Assembly (NCBI GenBank): GCA_934661105.1
Contig: CAKUIV010000005.1
Location: forward strand, 1 to 36,735
DNA: 36,735 nt
From: an uncultured Ellagibacter sp.
Lineage (GTDB): Bacteria > Actinomycetota > Coriobacteriia > Coriobacteriales > Eggerthellaceae
Reading direction: 5' to 3'
Shown here: positions 15,177 to 23,459 of the stretch, in pieces
Position numbering within the stretch: the first letter of the stretch is position 1
Layout of the letters: each line of letters opens with the position of its first letter
The notes under the pieces: generated by a model
Database searches by the model: none
What the model was told of the DNA's origin: nothing
What the model saw: the letters and a program-made list of their open reading frames with translations, nothing else
Program-made: the position numbers and the translations under genes

Positions 15177-15893
15177 TTATTTTACCGTGGTTCCGACCGC
15201 TTCGCCCTTAAGCGCGCGAGAAATATTGCCGGGAGCGGTAAGGTCGAACACGATCATGGGGACGTTGTTGTCCATGCACAGCGACGTGGCCGTGGAATCC
15301 ATGACGTGCAGCCCGCGGTTGAGCACCTCCATGTAGCTGATCGACTCGAAACGCGTCGCGTCGGGGTTCGTCTTCGGATCGCTGTCGTAGACGCCGTCGA
15401 CTTTGGTTGCCTTCATGAGGCAGTCGACATCAAGTTCGCACGCGCGCAGAGCCGCGGTGGTGTCCGTGGTGAAGTAGGGGTTGCCCGTGCCGGCGGCGAG
15501 AATGACCACGCGGCCCTTTTCCATATGGCGAATGGCGCGGCGGCGGATATAAGGCTCGGAAACCTCTTGCATGTTGATGGCGCTCTGCACGCGGGAAATC
15601 ACGCCGTGGCGTTCGAAAGAGTCCTGCAAGGCCAGCGCGTTCATCACCGTGGCGAGCATGCCGATGTAGTCAGCCTGCGCGCGGTCCATGCCCTCGGTCG
15701 CCCCTGAGACTCCGCGGAAAATGTTGCCGCCGCCCACGACCACCGCGAGCTGCACGCCGTCATGCACGATTTCCGCGATTTGATCGGCCAGGTCGTCGAC
15801 GACCTTCGGGTCGATGCCGTAGCCCAGATCGCCCGCAAGAGCTTCGCCGGAAAGTTTCAGGAGCACGCGCTTGTACTTGTAATCGTTCGCCAT
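15177..15893 (-). CDS. pyrH: UMP kinase
   Basis: PyrH phosphorylates UMP to UDP with ATP and belongs to the amino-acid kinase fold, unrelated to eukaryotic UMP kinases. The 238-residue product shows RVLLKLSGEALAG at the N-terminus, VVVGGGNIFRG, the TGNPYFTTDT segment and KATKVDGVYDSDP. The ATG at 15893 follows AAGGGG. It is the first gene of the pyrH-frr-uppS-cdsA-dxr series, and a TAATAT element 40 nt upstream is a plausible operon promoter. Confidence 0.98.
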   Translation of the reverse strand: MANDYKYKRVLLKLSGEALAGDLGYGIDPKVVDDLADQIAEIVHDGVQLAVVVGGGNIFRGVSGATEGMDRAQADYIGMLATVMNALALQDSFERHGVISRVQSAINMQEVSEPYIRRRAIRHMEKGRVVILAAGTGNPYFTTDTTAALRACELDVDCLMKATKVDGVYDSDPKTNPDATRFESISYMEVLNRGLHVMDSTATSLCMDNNVPMIVFDLTAPGNISRALKGEAVGTTVK

Positions 15894-16024
15894 TAAGACC
15901 CCTTCGTCTGCGTCCTTTTACTCGTTCCGACCTATATTACCCGAAACGCGTCAGACGAAAAGGCGCAGCCCGCCAACTGCACGCCATCTCCGCTAGGGAA
16001 AGGCTCTCGAGAGCATGAACGCAG

Positions 16025-16059
16025 GGAGGGCTCTCGCGCCGATGCCGCGAGAGCCCTCC
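16025..16059. terminator. Strong hairpin downstream of the HtrA-type gene
   Basis: A perfect 14-bp GC-rich stem (16025-16038 with 16046-16059) has a 7-nt loop and no T-tract. It probably acts as a terminator or insulator between the protease gene and the pyrH operon. Confidence 0.6.
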
Positions 16060-16162
16060 AAGAAAAAGGTCAACGGGAAAAAGGTGCAAGCCCGAAGAGA
16101 CGGGCCCAGCTGGAAACAAGTCGCACGAACGAAGAAAGAACGAAGATGAACTCGCCTCCGGC

Positions 16163-16190
16163 CGGGCCGTACGAAAAGACGTGCGGCCCG
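16163..16190 (-). terminator. Hairpin just after the HtrA-type gene
   Basis: An 11-bp stem with one non-Watson-Crick position (16163-16173 with 16180-16190) and a 6-nt loop lies 8 nt beyond the stop codon. No T-run follows. Confidence 0.5.
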
Positions 16191-16197
16191 CGACCGT

Positions 16198-17775
16198 TTA
16201 CGCCGCTTGCGCGCCGGTATCGCCCTGGGCGCTCGTTCCCGTGCCGGAACGGCTGCCGGAATTGCCGAGCCCGTACTGGCGCAGGATGTCTTCAAGGCTC
16301 GACGAGCCCGAACCGTTCTGCGTCGAGCTCTGAGAGCTCGCGCTCGCTTGCGAATTCTCGTCAGAACCGAGCGTCACCTGGATATCCTGGCTCTTGCCAT
16401 CGCGGTTCACCGTGACGGTGGCCGAATCGCCCGGGTTCTTCGAACGGACCGCCAGCATGAGGTCGCTCGCCGAGGTAACCTTGGTGCCATCGAACGCGGT
16501 GATGATGTCACCCACCTCGATGCCCGCGGAATCGGCGCCCGACCCGCTGCTCACCGCAGAGACGTACGCGCCTTCGTCAACGGAGAAGCCGTAGCGCTGC
16601 GCGATCTGCGAGTTGATGGTGGAAAGCGACACGCCAAGCTGCGCGTGCGTCGGGGTCTTTCCCTCGATGATCTGCTGTGCAAGGTTCACCGCATAGTTCA
16701 CCGGGATGGCGAAGCCGACGCCCGAGTAGTTGCCGGAATACGAGGTGATCAGCGTGTTGATGCCGATGAGCTTGCCGTCGGAATCGACGAGCGCGCCGCC
16801 GGAGTTGCCGGGGTTGATGGCCGCATCGGTCTGGATCATGTTGGTGTAGACGGTCGTGGTGCCGGAGCTCTGGCTGTACTGATCGGAGCTCGAAGAGCTG
16901 TCCATAACCTGCGAACGGTTGGTCGCGGAGACGATGCCGGTCGCGACCGACTGCTCAAGGCCGAACGGGCTGCCGATGGACATGACCCACTCGCCCACCG
17001 TCAAGTTGTCCGAATCGCCCAGCTCGATGGCGGTAAGCCCGCTCGCGTCCTTCGCCTTGACAACGGCGATATCGGAGCTCGGATCGGAGCCGATGATGTC
17101 GGCGTCGTACTCCTCGCCGTCGATCGTCACCTTCAGCGCATCGGCGCCTTCGATGACGTGGTAGTTCGTGATGATGTAGCCGTCCTCGGAAAGGACCACG
17201 CCGCTGCCGAGGGAGGTTTCAGTAAGCGAACTCGACGTGTTCGGCCCGTAATAGCCGCTTGTCTGGTTGGTGTACACGTCGATCGCGACGACGGAGGGCA
17301 GGCACTTCTGCGACACGCTTTCGGCAAGCGTTGTGTCGCCGTCGGCGCTGCCCGTCGTCGAAGTCGACGAGGTCGACCCGAGCACAGTCGTCGTACCCGA
17401 AGGGGATCCGGTCGTCACCGCGTTGAACGCCGAGAACCCGCCGATCACGAGCACGCACGCAACGGCCGCGCCCGCGAAGGCGATGCCGAACGTTTTCGCG
17501 CCGCTGTGGCTTTTCGGGTCCTGGGGCTTTGCACCTCCATGACGACCCGACGGCTGCGAGTAGCTCGAGCCCACCGGGTTGACGGGAGTTGTCGCGCCTT
17601 GCGTATAATACGCGCCCTGGCCAGAAGCCTGCCGCGACGGCGCACCCGTCGCATTCGCGCCAGCCCCGCCTCCGGGACCCGTCCCTGCGTAGTGGTAGAA
17701 AGAATCGGGGGGCACAGGCGCGCCGCTTCTTCCCGCGCCCTGCTCACCTGCGTCGTTATGGTTGTAATCGCTCAT
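16198..17775 (-). CDS. HtrA/DegP-type membrane-anchored serine protease
   Basis: This 525-residue trypsin-like protease probably acts outside the membrane on damaged or signalling proteins. Order of parts: a hydrophilic Gly/Ala/Ser/Gln-rich cytoplasmic tail (about 1-90), one membrane helix (FGIAFAGAAVACVLVIGGF), a Ser/Thr linker, and the protease domain with His in TNYHVIEG, Asp in SSDIAVVKA and Ser in NPGNSGGALVD. A PDZ domain follows (LGVSLSTINSQ to VTVNRDGKSQDIQVTLGS), then a Ser/Gly-rich tail. The start is the ATG at 17775, 10 nt after AAGGAG; a GTG 9 nt earlier is too close to that site. It is a single-gene unit. Confidence 0.93.
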   Translation of the reverse strand: MSDYNHNDAGEQGAGRSGAPVPPDSFYHYAGTGPGGGAGANATGAPSRQASGQGAYYTQGATTPVNPVGSSYSQPSGRHGGAKPQDPKSHSGAKTFGIAFAGAAVACVLVIGGFSAFNAVTTGSPSGTTTVLGSTSSTSTTGSADGDTTLAESVSQKCLPSVVAIDVYTNQTSGYYGPNTSSSLTETSLGSGVVLSEDGYIITNYHVIEGADALKVTIDGEEYDADIIGSDPSSDIAVVKAKDASGLTAIELGDSDNLTVGEWVMSIGSPFGLEQSVATGIVSATNRSQVMDSSSSSDQYSQSSGTTTVYTNMIQTDAAINPGNSGGALVDSDGKLIGINTLITSYSGNYSGVGFAIPVNYAVNLAQQIIEGKTPTHAQLGVSLSTINSQIAQRYGFSVDEGAYVSAVSSGSGADSAGIEVGDIITAFDGTKVTSASDLMLAVRSKNPGDSATVTVNRDGKSQDIQVTLGSDENSQASASSQSSTQNGSGSSSLEDILRQYGLGNSGSRSGTGTSAQGDTGAQAA

Positions 17776-17879
17776 GGTGTTCACGCTCCTTGCCCTTTTC
17801 GGGTTGACGTGCCCACCTTATCACGCACCCTGACGAAGGCGCGTTGCCGCAGGGCAATCGTCATCATTGCGTCACGGAG

Positions 17880-17896
17880 ATACACCCACGGGTGTA
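17880..17896 (-). terminator. Possible terminator of the ABC transporter operon
   Basis: A small hairpin (TACACC stem, 17881-17886 with 17891-17896, 4-nt loop) lies 20 nt beyond the ATPase stop codon. It is short and lacks a T-run. Confidence 0.35.
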
Positions 17897-17916
17897 CGCC
17901 CGCGAACGCGATTCGC

Positions 17917-18693
17917 TTACCCTTCGAGATACTGCTGCAAGAACGCACGCGTGCGATCCTGCTTCGGACTGTTCACCAGCTCGGCCGCAGGACCCTCCTC
18001 CACGACCATGCCGCCGTCCATGAACACGATGCGGTCAGCCACGTCGCGGGCAAACGACATCTCATGCGTGACGATGACCATAGTCATGTGCTCGGCCGCC
18101 AAATCGCGAATAACCTTGAGCACATCGCGGGTGAGCTCGGGATCGAGCGCGCTCGTCGGCTCGTCGAAGAAGAGCACCTCGGGGTTCAGGCACAGAGCGC
18201 GTGCGATGGCGACGCGCTGCTGCTGCCCGCCCGAAAGCTCGCAGGGCACCATGTCCTCCTTGCCCGCAAGCCCCATCTTCGCGAGCAGCTCTTTCCCATG
18301 CTTCACGACCTCCTCGCGCGGACGCTTCTGCACGCAAAGCGGTGCGTCGGTCACGTTCTTGATAACCGAATAGTGCGGAAAGAGGTTGAAATTCTGGAAC
18401 ACGAGCCCGAAGCGGGTCTTCGCCTGCCTCATGACGTCCTTGCCGCCGTAGACGGCGCGTCCCGATCCGTCATCGCTTGCCACGGACAAATCCCCATAGG
18501 CAAGCGAGCCCCCGTCGAGCGTCTCGAGGAGCGTCATGCAGCGCAAAAGCGTCGACTTGCCGCCGCCTGACGGGCCGATGATCGCCACGACCTCGCCGCG
18601 GCGCACCTCGAGCGAAATATCCTTGAGCACCTGGTTGTCGCCGAAGCTCTTCTTGGCATGATCGAGCTTCACAAGCACGTTGTCGCTAGTCAT
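17917..18693 (-). CDS. Polar amino-acid ABC transporter ATP-binding protein
   Basis: This 258-residue ATPase powers amino-acid import. Walker A is GPSGGGKST (40-48), the Q-loop is VFQNFNLFPH, the signature motif is LSGGQQQRVAIARAL, Walker B is VLFFDEPTSALD, and the switch His is in VTHEMSF. It is closest in layout to GlnQ/HisP-type proteins. An insertion between Walker A and the Q-loop (DLSVASDDGSGRAVYGGKDV) makes it a little longer than usual. It overlaps the permease gene by 8 nt, so the two are translationally coupled. The substrate cannot be read from the sequence. Confidence 0.95.
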   Translation of the reverse strand: MTSDNVLVKLDHAKKSFGDNQVLKDISLEVRRGEVVAIIGPSGGGKSTLLRCMTLLETLDGGSLAYGDLSVASDDGSGRAVYGGKDVMRQAKTRFGLVFQNFNLFPHYSVIKNVTDAPLCVQKRPREEVVKHGKELLAKMGLAGKEDMVPCELSGGQQQRVAIARALCLNPEVLFFDEPTSALDPELTRDVLKVIRDLAAEHMTMVIVTHEMSFARDVADRIVFMDGGMVVEEGPAAELVNSPKQDRTRAFLQQYLEG

Positions 18694-19339
18694 GGTAGTA
18701 ATTCATCCTCTTCTCGATACGGCCGAGCACGATTTCCACGATGAAGTTGAACACCCAGTAGAACGCTGCAGCAAACACGAACGGCAGCATGCTCACCTGG
18801 GAGGCGACAAGCGCCTTGGCGGTCGAGAACATCTCGGCGACGCCGATGGCGAACGCGAGGGAGGTGTCCTTCACAAGCGTGATGACCTCGTTGCCGATAG
18901 CCGGAAGAATCCTCTTCACCACCTGGGGCAGCACGATCTTCAAGAACGTCTGCCCACGTGAATAGCCGAGCACTTGCGCCGCCTCGTACTGCCCACGCGG
19001 AATGGATTGGATGCCGCTTCGGTAGATTTCGGCGAAGTAGGCAGCGTAGTTGATGATGAACGCGATGATCGTCGCCGAGAACTTCGATTCAGGGGTGAGC
19101 GAGATGCCGAAAAGGTAGTACGGCGCGAAGTAGATGAAGAACATCTGCAGCATGAGCGGCGTTCCGCGCATGACGGAGATGTAGAACTTCATAAGCCACG
19201 CGAGCGGCTTCACCCGGCTCATGCGGGCAAGCGCGACCACCACGCCAAGCGGCAAAGAGCCCACCAGCGTAAGGAAGAAAATCTGCAGGGTGACGATGAA
19301 CCCCTGCCCGAGCATGGAAAGCATGGTCCCGATTTCCAC
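18686..19339 (-). CDS. Polar amino-acid ABC transporter permease
   Basis: This 217-residue inner-membrane permease of the HisM/GlnP type has about five membrane helices. The EAA-type loop that contacts the ATPase is visible as QYEAAQVLGYSRGQTFLKIV, the family's usual docking motif. GTG at 19339 follows GAGGG. The gene ends inside the start of the ATPase gene and is separated from the binding-protein gene by 130 nt that contain a hairpin. With one permease gene only, a homodimer is expected. Confidence 0.95.
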   Translation of the reverse strand: MEIGTMLSMLGQGFIVTLQIFFLTLVGSLPLGVVVALARMSRVKPLAWLMKFYISVMRGTPLMLQMFFIYFAPYYLFGISLTPESKFSATIIAFIINYAAYFAEIYRSGIQSIPRGQYEAAQVLGYSRGQTFLKIVLPQVVKRILPAIGNEVITLVKDTSLAFAIGVAEMFSTAKALVASQVSMLPFVFAAAFYWVFNFIVEIVLGRIEKRMNYYHD

Positions 19340-19365
19340 GGCAGCCCTCTTTCTTCATAACAGCG

Positions 19366-19407
19366 CGAATCGCGAGCAAGGTTGCCCTGCCCGCGATCCG
19401 CGATTCG
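19366..19407 (-). other. Intercistronic hairpin in the ABC transporter operon
   Basis: A perfect 9-bp inverted repeat (CGAATCGCG, 19366-19374, with 19399-19407) sits between the binding-protein gene and the permease gene. Such hairpins often stabilise the upstream message or partly terminate, giving more binding protein than permease. That role is inferred here. Confidence 0.45.
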
Positions 19408-19469
19408 AAACAAGTTCCGTCGGCGATTCTACCAGGCGGCGACACGGCATCGCCTGAGGTTCTCCGCCT

Positions 19470-20318
19470 CTACTTCAAAAGCCAGTTCTCGTAAGAGAGA
19501 CCGTACTCGGAGTATTTCTCGCAGAGCTTCTTCACCGTGCCGTCGGCGTCCATTTCCTTGAGCGTCTTGGTGATGGTGTCGGCAAGATCGGTGTCGCCCT
19601 TCTTCACGCCGACCGCGTAGTGCTCGGTGGAAAGGTTCTCGTCGAGCATGACGTAGGCGTCGGGCTTCGCGCTCATCTGGTACTGAGCGATGGAAAGATC
19701 GCAGGCCACCGCATCGACGGCGCCGGACTCGAGCTGCATGAACGCGGTGTTGTAATCGCCGATCGTCTCGAGGTTCTTGAACGTGGCGGCAACATCGGCC
19801 TTGGTCGCCTCTTCACCGGCAAGCACGTCGTAGGCAGCGGAATCGACCTGGGTGATGACGGTCTTGTTGGCAAGATCGGCCAGGTTCGAGATGCCGGAAT
19901 CCTTCTTAACGACAACGACCTGGGCATTCAGCATATACGGGTCGGAGAACGTGTAGTCGTCCTCGCGGCCTTCCATGGTAAAGCCGTTCCAGATGCATGA
20001 AATGGCGCCGGAGTTGAGCAGCGTGTCTTTCGCGTCCCAATCGATCGGCTCGAGCTTGATGTCCCAACCATTGCGGCTGGCAACCTCGGCAGCGAGATCG
20101 AGATCGAAACCGGTGTAGTTGCCGTCGTCGCCGACGAACCCGTAGGGCGGGTACGCCTGGTCGAAGCCGACGGTCAACGTGGTCTTCTCGGTCTGAGCGT
20201 CGCTTTTCGCCGCGTCGCCCTTCGACGAGCTCGAGGCGTTGCTCGAGCAGCCGGCGAGGGCGAACGCCGCAAGCGCGAACGCGCAAGCGAAAGCTGCAAG
20301 CACCTTCATTTTCTTCAT
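19470..20318 (-). CDS. Amino-acid-binding lipoprotein of an ABC transporter (family 3)
   Basis: This 282-residue extracellular binding protein is held by a lipid anchor. The signal peptide ends in the lipobox LAGC (KKMKVLAAFACAFALAAFALAGC region), followed by a Ser/Asp linker. The mature part starts TTLTVGFDQAYPPYGF and contains GFDLDLAAEVA, the WNGFTMEGREDDYTFSDPY segment and NKTVITQVDSAAYDVL, all typical of family-3 polar amino-acid binders. The start chosen is ATG 20318, 6 nt after GGAGGAA; the open frame extends far upstream but would remove the signal peptide. It heads the operon and has an operator-like palindrome at its promoter. Confidence 0.95.
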   Translation of the reverse strand: MKKMKVLAAFACAFALAAFALAGCSSNASSSSKGDAAKSDAQTEKTTLTVGFDQAYPPYGFVGDDGNYTGFDLDLAAEVASRNGWDIKLEPIDWDAKDTLLNSGAISCIWNGFTMEGREDDYTFSDPYMLNAQVVVVKKDSGISNLADLANKTVITQVDSAAYDVLAGEEATKADVAATFKNLETIGDYNTAFMQLESGAVDAVACDLSIAQYQMSAKPDAYVMLDENLSTEHYAVGVKKGDTDLADTITKTLKEMDADGTVKKLCEKYSEYGLSYENWLLK

Positions 20319-20512
20319 TGACGGTTCCTCCTTCGTCACAGGCGACGCGAAACAGCCCGATAGGACCCCGCGCCGCCGCTCTTCCCTTTGTGCGCTTTTG
20401 CACTTTACTGCGCTAAAGTGACCACAGTATAGCACACTGAAGCGTTTGAGCGCGAACGGCTGGCAAATACGCGCGGGCGGCGCCGAAAACACGGCTTCTC
20501 CCGAAAGCGGGC
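20319..20512 (-). other. Promoter region of the ABC transporter operon
   Basis: This 194-nt spacer holds the transporter promoter and operator and, at its right end, only weak hairpins behind the Fe-S protein gene (for example CCCG-CTT-TCGGG near the stop codon). No gene is seen. Confidence 0.55.
20401..20431 (-). promoter_or_regulatory. -10 element with adjoining operator-like palindrome
   Basis: On the minus strand, TATACT (20431-20426) is followed 5 nt later by a perfect inverted repeat CACTTTA-N6-TAAAGTG (20420-20401), which would cover about +1 to +20 of the transcript. This is a typical position for a repressor site. The regulator is unknown, and no regulator gene is adjacent. Confidence 0.55.
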
Positions 20513-21679
20513 TTAGTGGGAAAGCCCTTTGATACGCGAAAGAAGCGTCCCGCGAGCAGGAGGTTCGGGCAGGTGGATGAGTCGCGGTTCGAAATCGAAG
20601 AGCTCGTCGGTCGACACGGTCGGGCTCACTTCGATGCACTTCTGCAGGCACGTGTCGGCGCACAGGTTGCACTGCACGCAATCGAGCGCCTGGAACTCCA
20701 AGTAGCTGCCCACGCCGCAGGCCGGCTTCTCGTCGCTTTTCTTCAGTGCGCCCGTCGGGCAGAACACGGTGCACATGCCGCATGCGCGGCACTTCGATTC
20801 GTCGATCGAAACGCTGCCGAACAGGCGCGTCGTGATTTCGGGAACGACCGAGCGCCCGATCGCGTCCATCGCGTCGAGAATCGCCATGTGGCGCGTCTGC
20901 TCGGCTTGGGGAAGGTTTCCCTCGTCGTCGGTTCGTAAAAGCTCGCGTAGATTGAGGGGCTTTTCCTTTTTGCCGAACGTGTCGTCGATCGCATGCTCGG
21001 CTGCGGTCTTCACCGCGTCCTTTGCCATGCTGCCCGCTTGCGTGAAGAACCCGCGTCGCGCCGCCGCGCGCGACTTGCGGCCCGTTTCCTCGACGGCCTC
21101 GGCGGGGAATTCCGACACACGGCGCACGCGGACCGAAGACCCCTGCGCAGCGAGGAGCGCATTCGCCGACGCGACGGCTTCCGACGTCGCAGCGTCGGTT
21201 CCGCCGAACTTGCACGTCTTGCACACGCCGTCGACCAGCACCACGTCCGAAACCCCGTGGGCGACGAGCTGCACAAGCAGGCTCTCCTCCATGCGGCCCA
21301 AGCAGGGAACGGCAACGTACTTATCGGGGTCGCCGATGTTGCGCGCGGCCATACGCGCGCAGGCAAACACCGCCGTCTTCCCGCCGAGCGACGCAGCTGT
21401 CGACGCCGCGGCCTCGGCCAAACGGTCGTCGGTCGGGTCGATCGGGACGAGCGCCTCGGTCGGGCACACCGCCGTGCACGCGCCGCACGCCACGCATGCA
21501 CCCGAATCGATCGACACGCGATTGTCCTCAACCGACACGGCGTGCGCGATGCACACGTCGACGCATCGCGTGCAAGTCGAATGGCGGTTCCTCACCGCGA
21601 CGCAACGCTTCTCGATCGGCAGAACCGCCTTTCCCTCAAGCGACTCGGCAACATCGACGATGTCGGAAAGATTCGGCAT
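20513..21679 (-). CDS. Multi-cluster 4Fe-4S ferredoxin-like protein with MvhD-like centre
   Basis: A 388-residue cytoplasmic electron-transfer or maturation protein. The N-terminal ferredoxin module has CTRCVDVC and CVACGACTAVCP; the first motif lacks its usual leading Cys, with His in that place. A middle region (about 100-180) has VFACAR, VPCLGR and VCKTCKFGG, a pattern like the small [2Fe-2S] MvhD/hydrogenase-delta proteins. A charged linker follows, then a C-terminal module with CRACGMCTVFCP and CVQCNLCADTC. The ATG at 21679 follows GGGGAGG closely. It precedes the transporter and follows the MobB-MobA gene, suggesting a role in molybdoenzyme biogenesis or in electron supply to such enzymes. 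That role is inference. Confidence 0.8.
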   Translation of the reverse strand: MPNLSDIVDVAESLEGKAVLPIEKRCVAVRNRHSTCTRCVDVCIAHAVSVEDNRVSIDSGACVACGACTAVCPTEALVPIDPTDDRLAEAAASTAASLGGKTAVFACARMAARNIGDPDKYVAVPCLGRMEESLLVQLVAHGVSDVVLVDGVCKTCKFGGTDAATSEAVASANALLAAQGSSVRVRRVSEFPAEAVEETGRKSRAAARRGFFTQAGSMAKDAVKTAAEHAIDDTFGKKEKPLNLRELLRTDDEGNLPQAEQTRHMAILDAMDAIGRSVVPEITTRLFGSVSIDESKCRACGMCTVFCPTGALKKSDEKPACGVGSYLEFQALDCVQCNLCADTCLQKCIEVSPTVSTDELFDFEPRLIHLPEPPARGTLLSRIKGLSH

Positions 21680-21768
21680 GACCTCCCCCTCTATGCGCGC
21701 AGCGCCCTCGTCGGCGCCGCACCGGCAGCCCGTTTCCTGCACATTCGCGAACGGACGCCTTCGCGCGA

Positions 21769-23088
21769 TTAGTCTTCCAGCACCATATCCTCGAGCGCAT
21801 GCAGCTCTTCGGGCGTGTTCGCATTGATGAAGCAGCCCCCCATGGGCTCGGCCTCGAGGACCTTGCTCTGCGGGAACTCGTGAACGCGAACGGCATCGTC
21901 GCCGAAGAACGCCTGCGCGCGCTTTTCCCCGCGGTCGAGCGCGCGACGCACGGCGGGCAGGCAGTTCATACGGCGATACATCGCGTGAAACGGCTCGAAG
22001 CCGTGCTTGTTCACGGGAACGACCACATCGGCTCCCGTTTCGTTCATGGCAAGAGCCTCCGCAACCACCAAAGACGCGCTTGCGAACACCATGTCGCACG
22101 CAACCACGGCGACGTAAGGATTGCGAGCAGCCTGCAGCGCCGTGTGAAGGCCCGGAAGCGCACCGCGGCTGTCGAAGTTGTCGCACACGAGCTGGATATT
22201 GAGGCTCGGGAACTCGCGATGCAGGAACGTGAGGTTGTCAGGTTCGTTGGTCGTGATGACCAGGTCGTCGGCGACGGGGCTTAAACGCTCGATAAGCCGG
22301 CAGATGAGCGGGCGGCCCAAAAACGGGACCGTCGCCTTGCTGCGACCCATGCGGCGGCTTTCCCCGCCCGCCTGAATGACAACCGTCACGCGGGGGCGCA
22401 CGAAGCGCTCCTCGATGAAGTCGGCGAGCGCCGCCGTGTCGTCGAGGCCGATGGCGGGAATGCCGTATGCGGCCGCGGCTTTCGCAGCTTCCGGGATGTC
22501 GGTCACGATGGCAACCGTGTCCCCTGTGGGCATCTTCGACGCGAGGTCGGGATGAAGCGTGCCGTCTTCGCCGGCGAAGCGGGTACCGATGCGCTCCTCG
22601 GCGCCCTGGACCCGCTCGCCCTCGGGAGTGAAAAGCTCTCGCGCGCTTTGCACGAAATCGCATCCGAGCGGCCAGCCGTTCTTCGCCCCAAGAGCGAACG
22701 CCTCGGCGACGCGCGCATCGGCTTCGCTGCCCGCGCGCATGAGCTCGATGGTCGGAAGCCCGCTTTTGCGATATCCCTCGACGACGACGATGTCGTGACC
22801 GGGCATGCTGCGAACGATGTCGCTGCACTCGATCTCGCCGTCGAGCGTTTTCATGCGGGCGATCTGGCCCGGCGCCGCGATGACGGTTTCCGACGCGCCC
22901 GCCTCGCGATGACGGTACGAGTCTTTCCCCGGATAATCGATGTCGAAGCCCTTGTGGCTGTGATGTTTGACGCTCCCCACGTCGTGGCCTCGCGCAACGA
23001 GCTCGGCGATGAGCTTCACGATGAGGGTGGTCTTCCCCGAATTGTGACGCCCGACAATCGCGACTGCCGGACTGGGCACGTTCACCAT
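21769..23088 (-). CDS. Fused MobB-MobA: molybdopterin-guanine dinucleotide biosynthesis protein
   Basis: A 439-residue fusion. The N-terminal half (about 1-240) is MobB-like: P-loop GRHNSGKTTL, the SVKHHSHKGFDID segment, and DIVVVEGYRKSGLPTIEL. The C-terminal half (about 245-439) is MobA-like: the nucleotide loop VIQAGGESRRMGRSKA, FLGRPLICRLIER, VVACDMVF and the terminal GGCFINANTPEEL. MobA attaches GMP to molybdopterin; MobB assists by binding nucleotide. The order B-A in one chain saves a partner-docking step. The start is ATG 23088, 9 nt after GGGAG, followed directly by GTG. A TATACT element lies at 23129-23124. The downstream Fe-S gene probably shares the transcript (89-nt gap). Confidence 0.93.
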   Translation of the reverse strand: MVNVPSPAVAIVGRHNSGKTTLIVKLIAELVARGHDVGSVKHHSHKGFDIDYPGKDSYRHREAGASETVIAAPGQIARMKTLDGEIECSDIVRSMPGHDIVVVEGYRKSGLPTIELMRAGSEADARVAEAFALGAKNGWPLGCDFVQSARELFTPEGERVQGAEERIGTRFAGEDGTLHPDLASKMPTGDTVAIVTDIPEAAKAAAAYGIPAIGLDDTAALADFIEERFVRPRVTVVIQAGGESRRMGRSKATVPFLGRPLICRLIERLSPVADDLVITTNEPDNLTFLHREFPSLNIQLVCDNFDSRGALPGLHTALQAARNPYVAVVACDMVFASASLVVAEALAMNETGADVVVPVNKHGFEPFHAMYRRMNCLPAVRRALDRGEKRAQAFFGDDAVRVHEFPQSKVLEAEPMGGCFINANTPEELHALEDMVLED

Positions 23089-23290
23089 AGTACGCAACTC
23101 CCGTCTTGTTTCCGTAAGGCGAAAGTATATCACTCACGAGGCGAAGCGAACCGCCCGGCAAGCCGTACCAGGGAGCGAAAAGGAGAGCGACCCTCTTTGC
23201 GAATCGCAGCTTGAGGCAAGCGCGCAGAAAGCGCCCGCCTCAAGCCAGTTTAAGGTCGAGCCAGAAAAACCGCCCACAGACCGCGATCAA

Positions 23291-23299
23291 TGCTATACT
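23291..23299 (+). promoter_or_regulatory. Extended -10 promoter facing away from the mob gene
   Basis: TGCTATACT is a near-ideal extended -10 element. No -35 is needed for such promoters and none is obvious. No plus-strand protein gene lies downstream before the terminator at 23389. Confidence 0.5.
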
Positions 23300-23305
23300 A
23301 CGTGA

Positions 23306-23424
23306 CGAAATACTACGCTTTTCGGACTTCGCCAACAGCGAGAATCCTGTTTTTGGAGGGGACAGGTTCCTCATTGTTGGACGAAGCGAATAAAGCCTCG
23401 CAAACGCGAGGCTTTATTTTTTTT
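23306..23424 (+). ncRNA. Candidate small RNA with its own promoter and terminator
   Basis: An extended -10 element (23291-23299) lies about 100 nt before a classic plus-strand terminator. The span has stop codons in its frames without a ribosome site, so an untranslated RNA of roughly 120 nt is the simplest reading. Inside are CCTGT/ACAGG arms around GGAGGGG, and GGGACAGGTTCCTC. The latter looks to me like sequences often seen with REP-type palindromes near IS200-like transposases, so an element remnant is the alternative. The family is unknown. Confidence 0.4.
23389..23424 (+). terminator. Rho-independent terminator of the candidate small RNA
   Basis: A perfect 13-bp stem AATAAAGCCTCGC (23389-23401) with 23406-23418, a 4-nt loop and an uninterrupted T-run (23417-23424). 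It is the cleanest terminator in the window, on a strand with no annotated gene upstream for more than 11 kb. Confidence 0.85.
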
Positions 23425-23425
23425 C

Positions 23426-23459
23426 GCCGCCCCCACTTCAATCGGAAAAGAGGGGCGGC
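23426..23459 (-). terminator. Hairpin downstream of recR
   Basis: An 8-bp stem GCCGCCCC (23426-23433) with 23452-23459 lies 22 nt after the recR stop. The minus-strand sequence that follows is A-rich rather than T-rich, so termination is less certain. Confidence 0.5.

Larger units (their letters stand above)
15894..16197. other. Intergenic region: pyrH operon promoter and two terminator hairpins
   Basis: No gene is seen in these 304 nt. On the minus strand TAATAT (15939-15934) is a likely -10 for pyrH. The remainder holds two hairpins behind the HtrA-type gene (listed separately). The short open frames here have no ribosome site. Confidence 0.6.

Noticed and set aside
16207..18570. A 787-codon open frame on the plus strand opposite the HtrA-type and ATPase genes
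   Set aside because: It is antisense to two proteins with full catalytic motifs, is rich in Arg/His/Ala/Gly, has no ribosome site and no recognisable domain. It follows from the GC-rich codon bias of the true genes.
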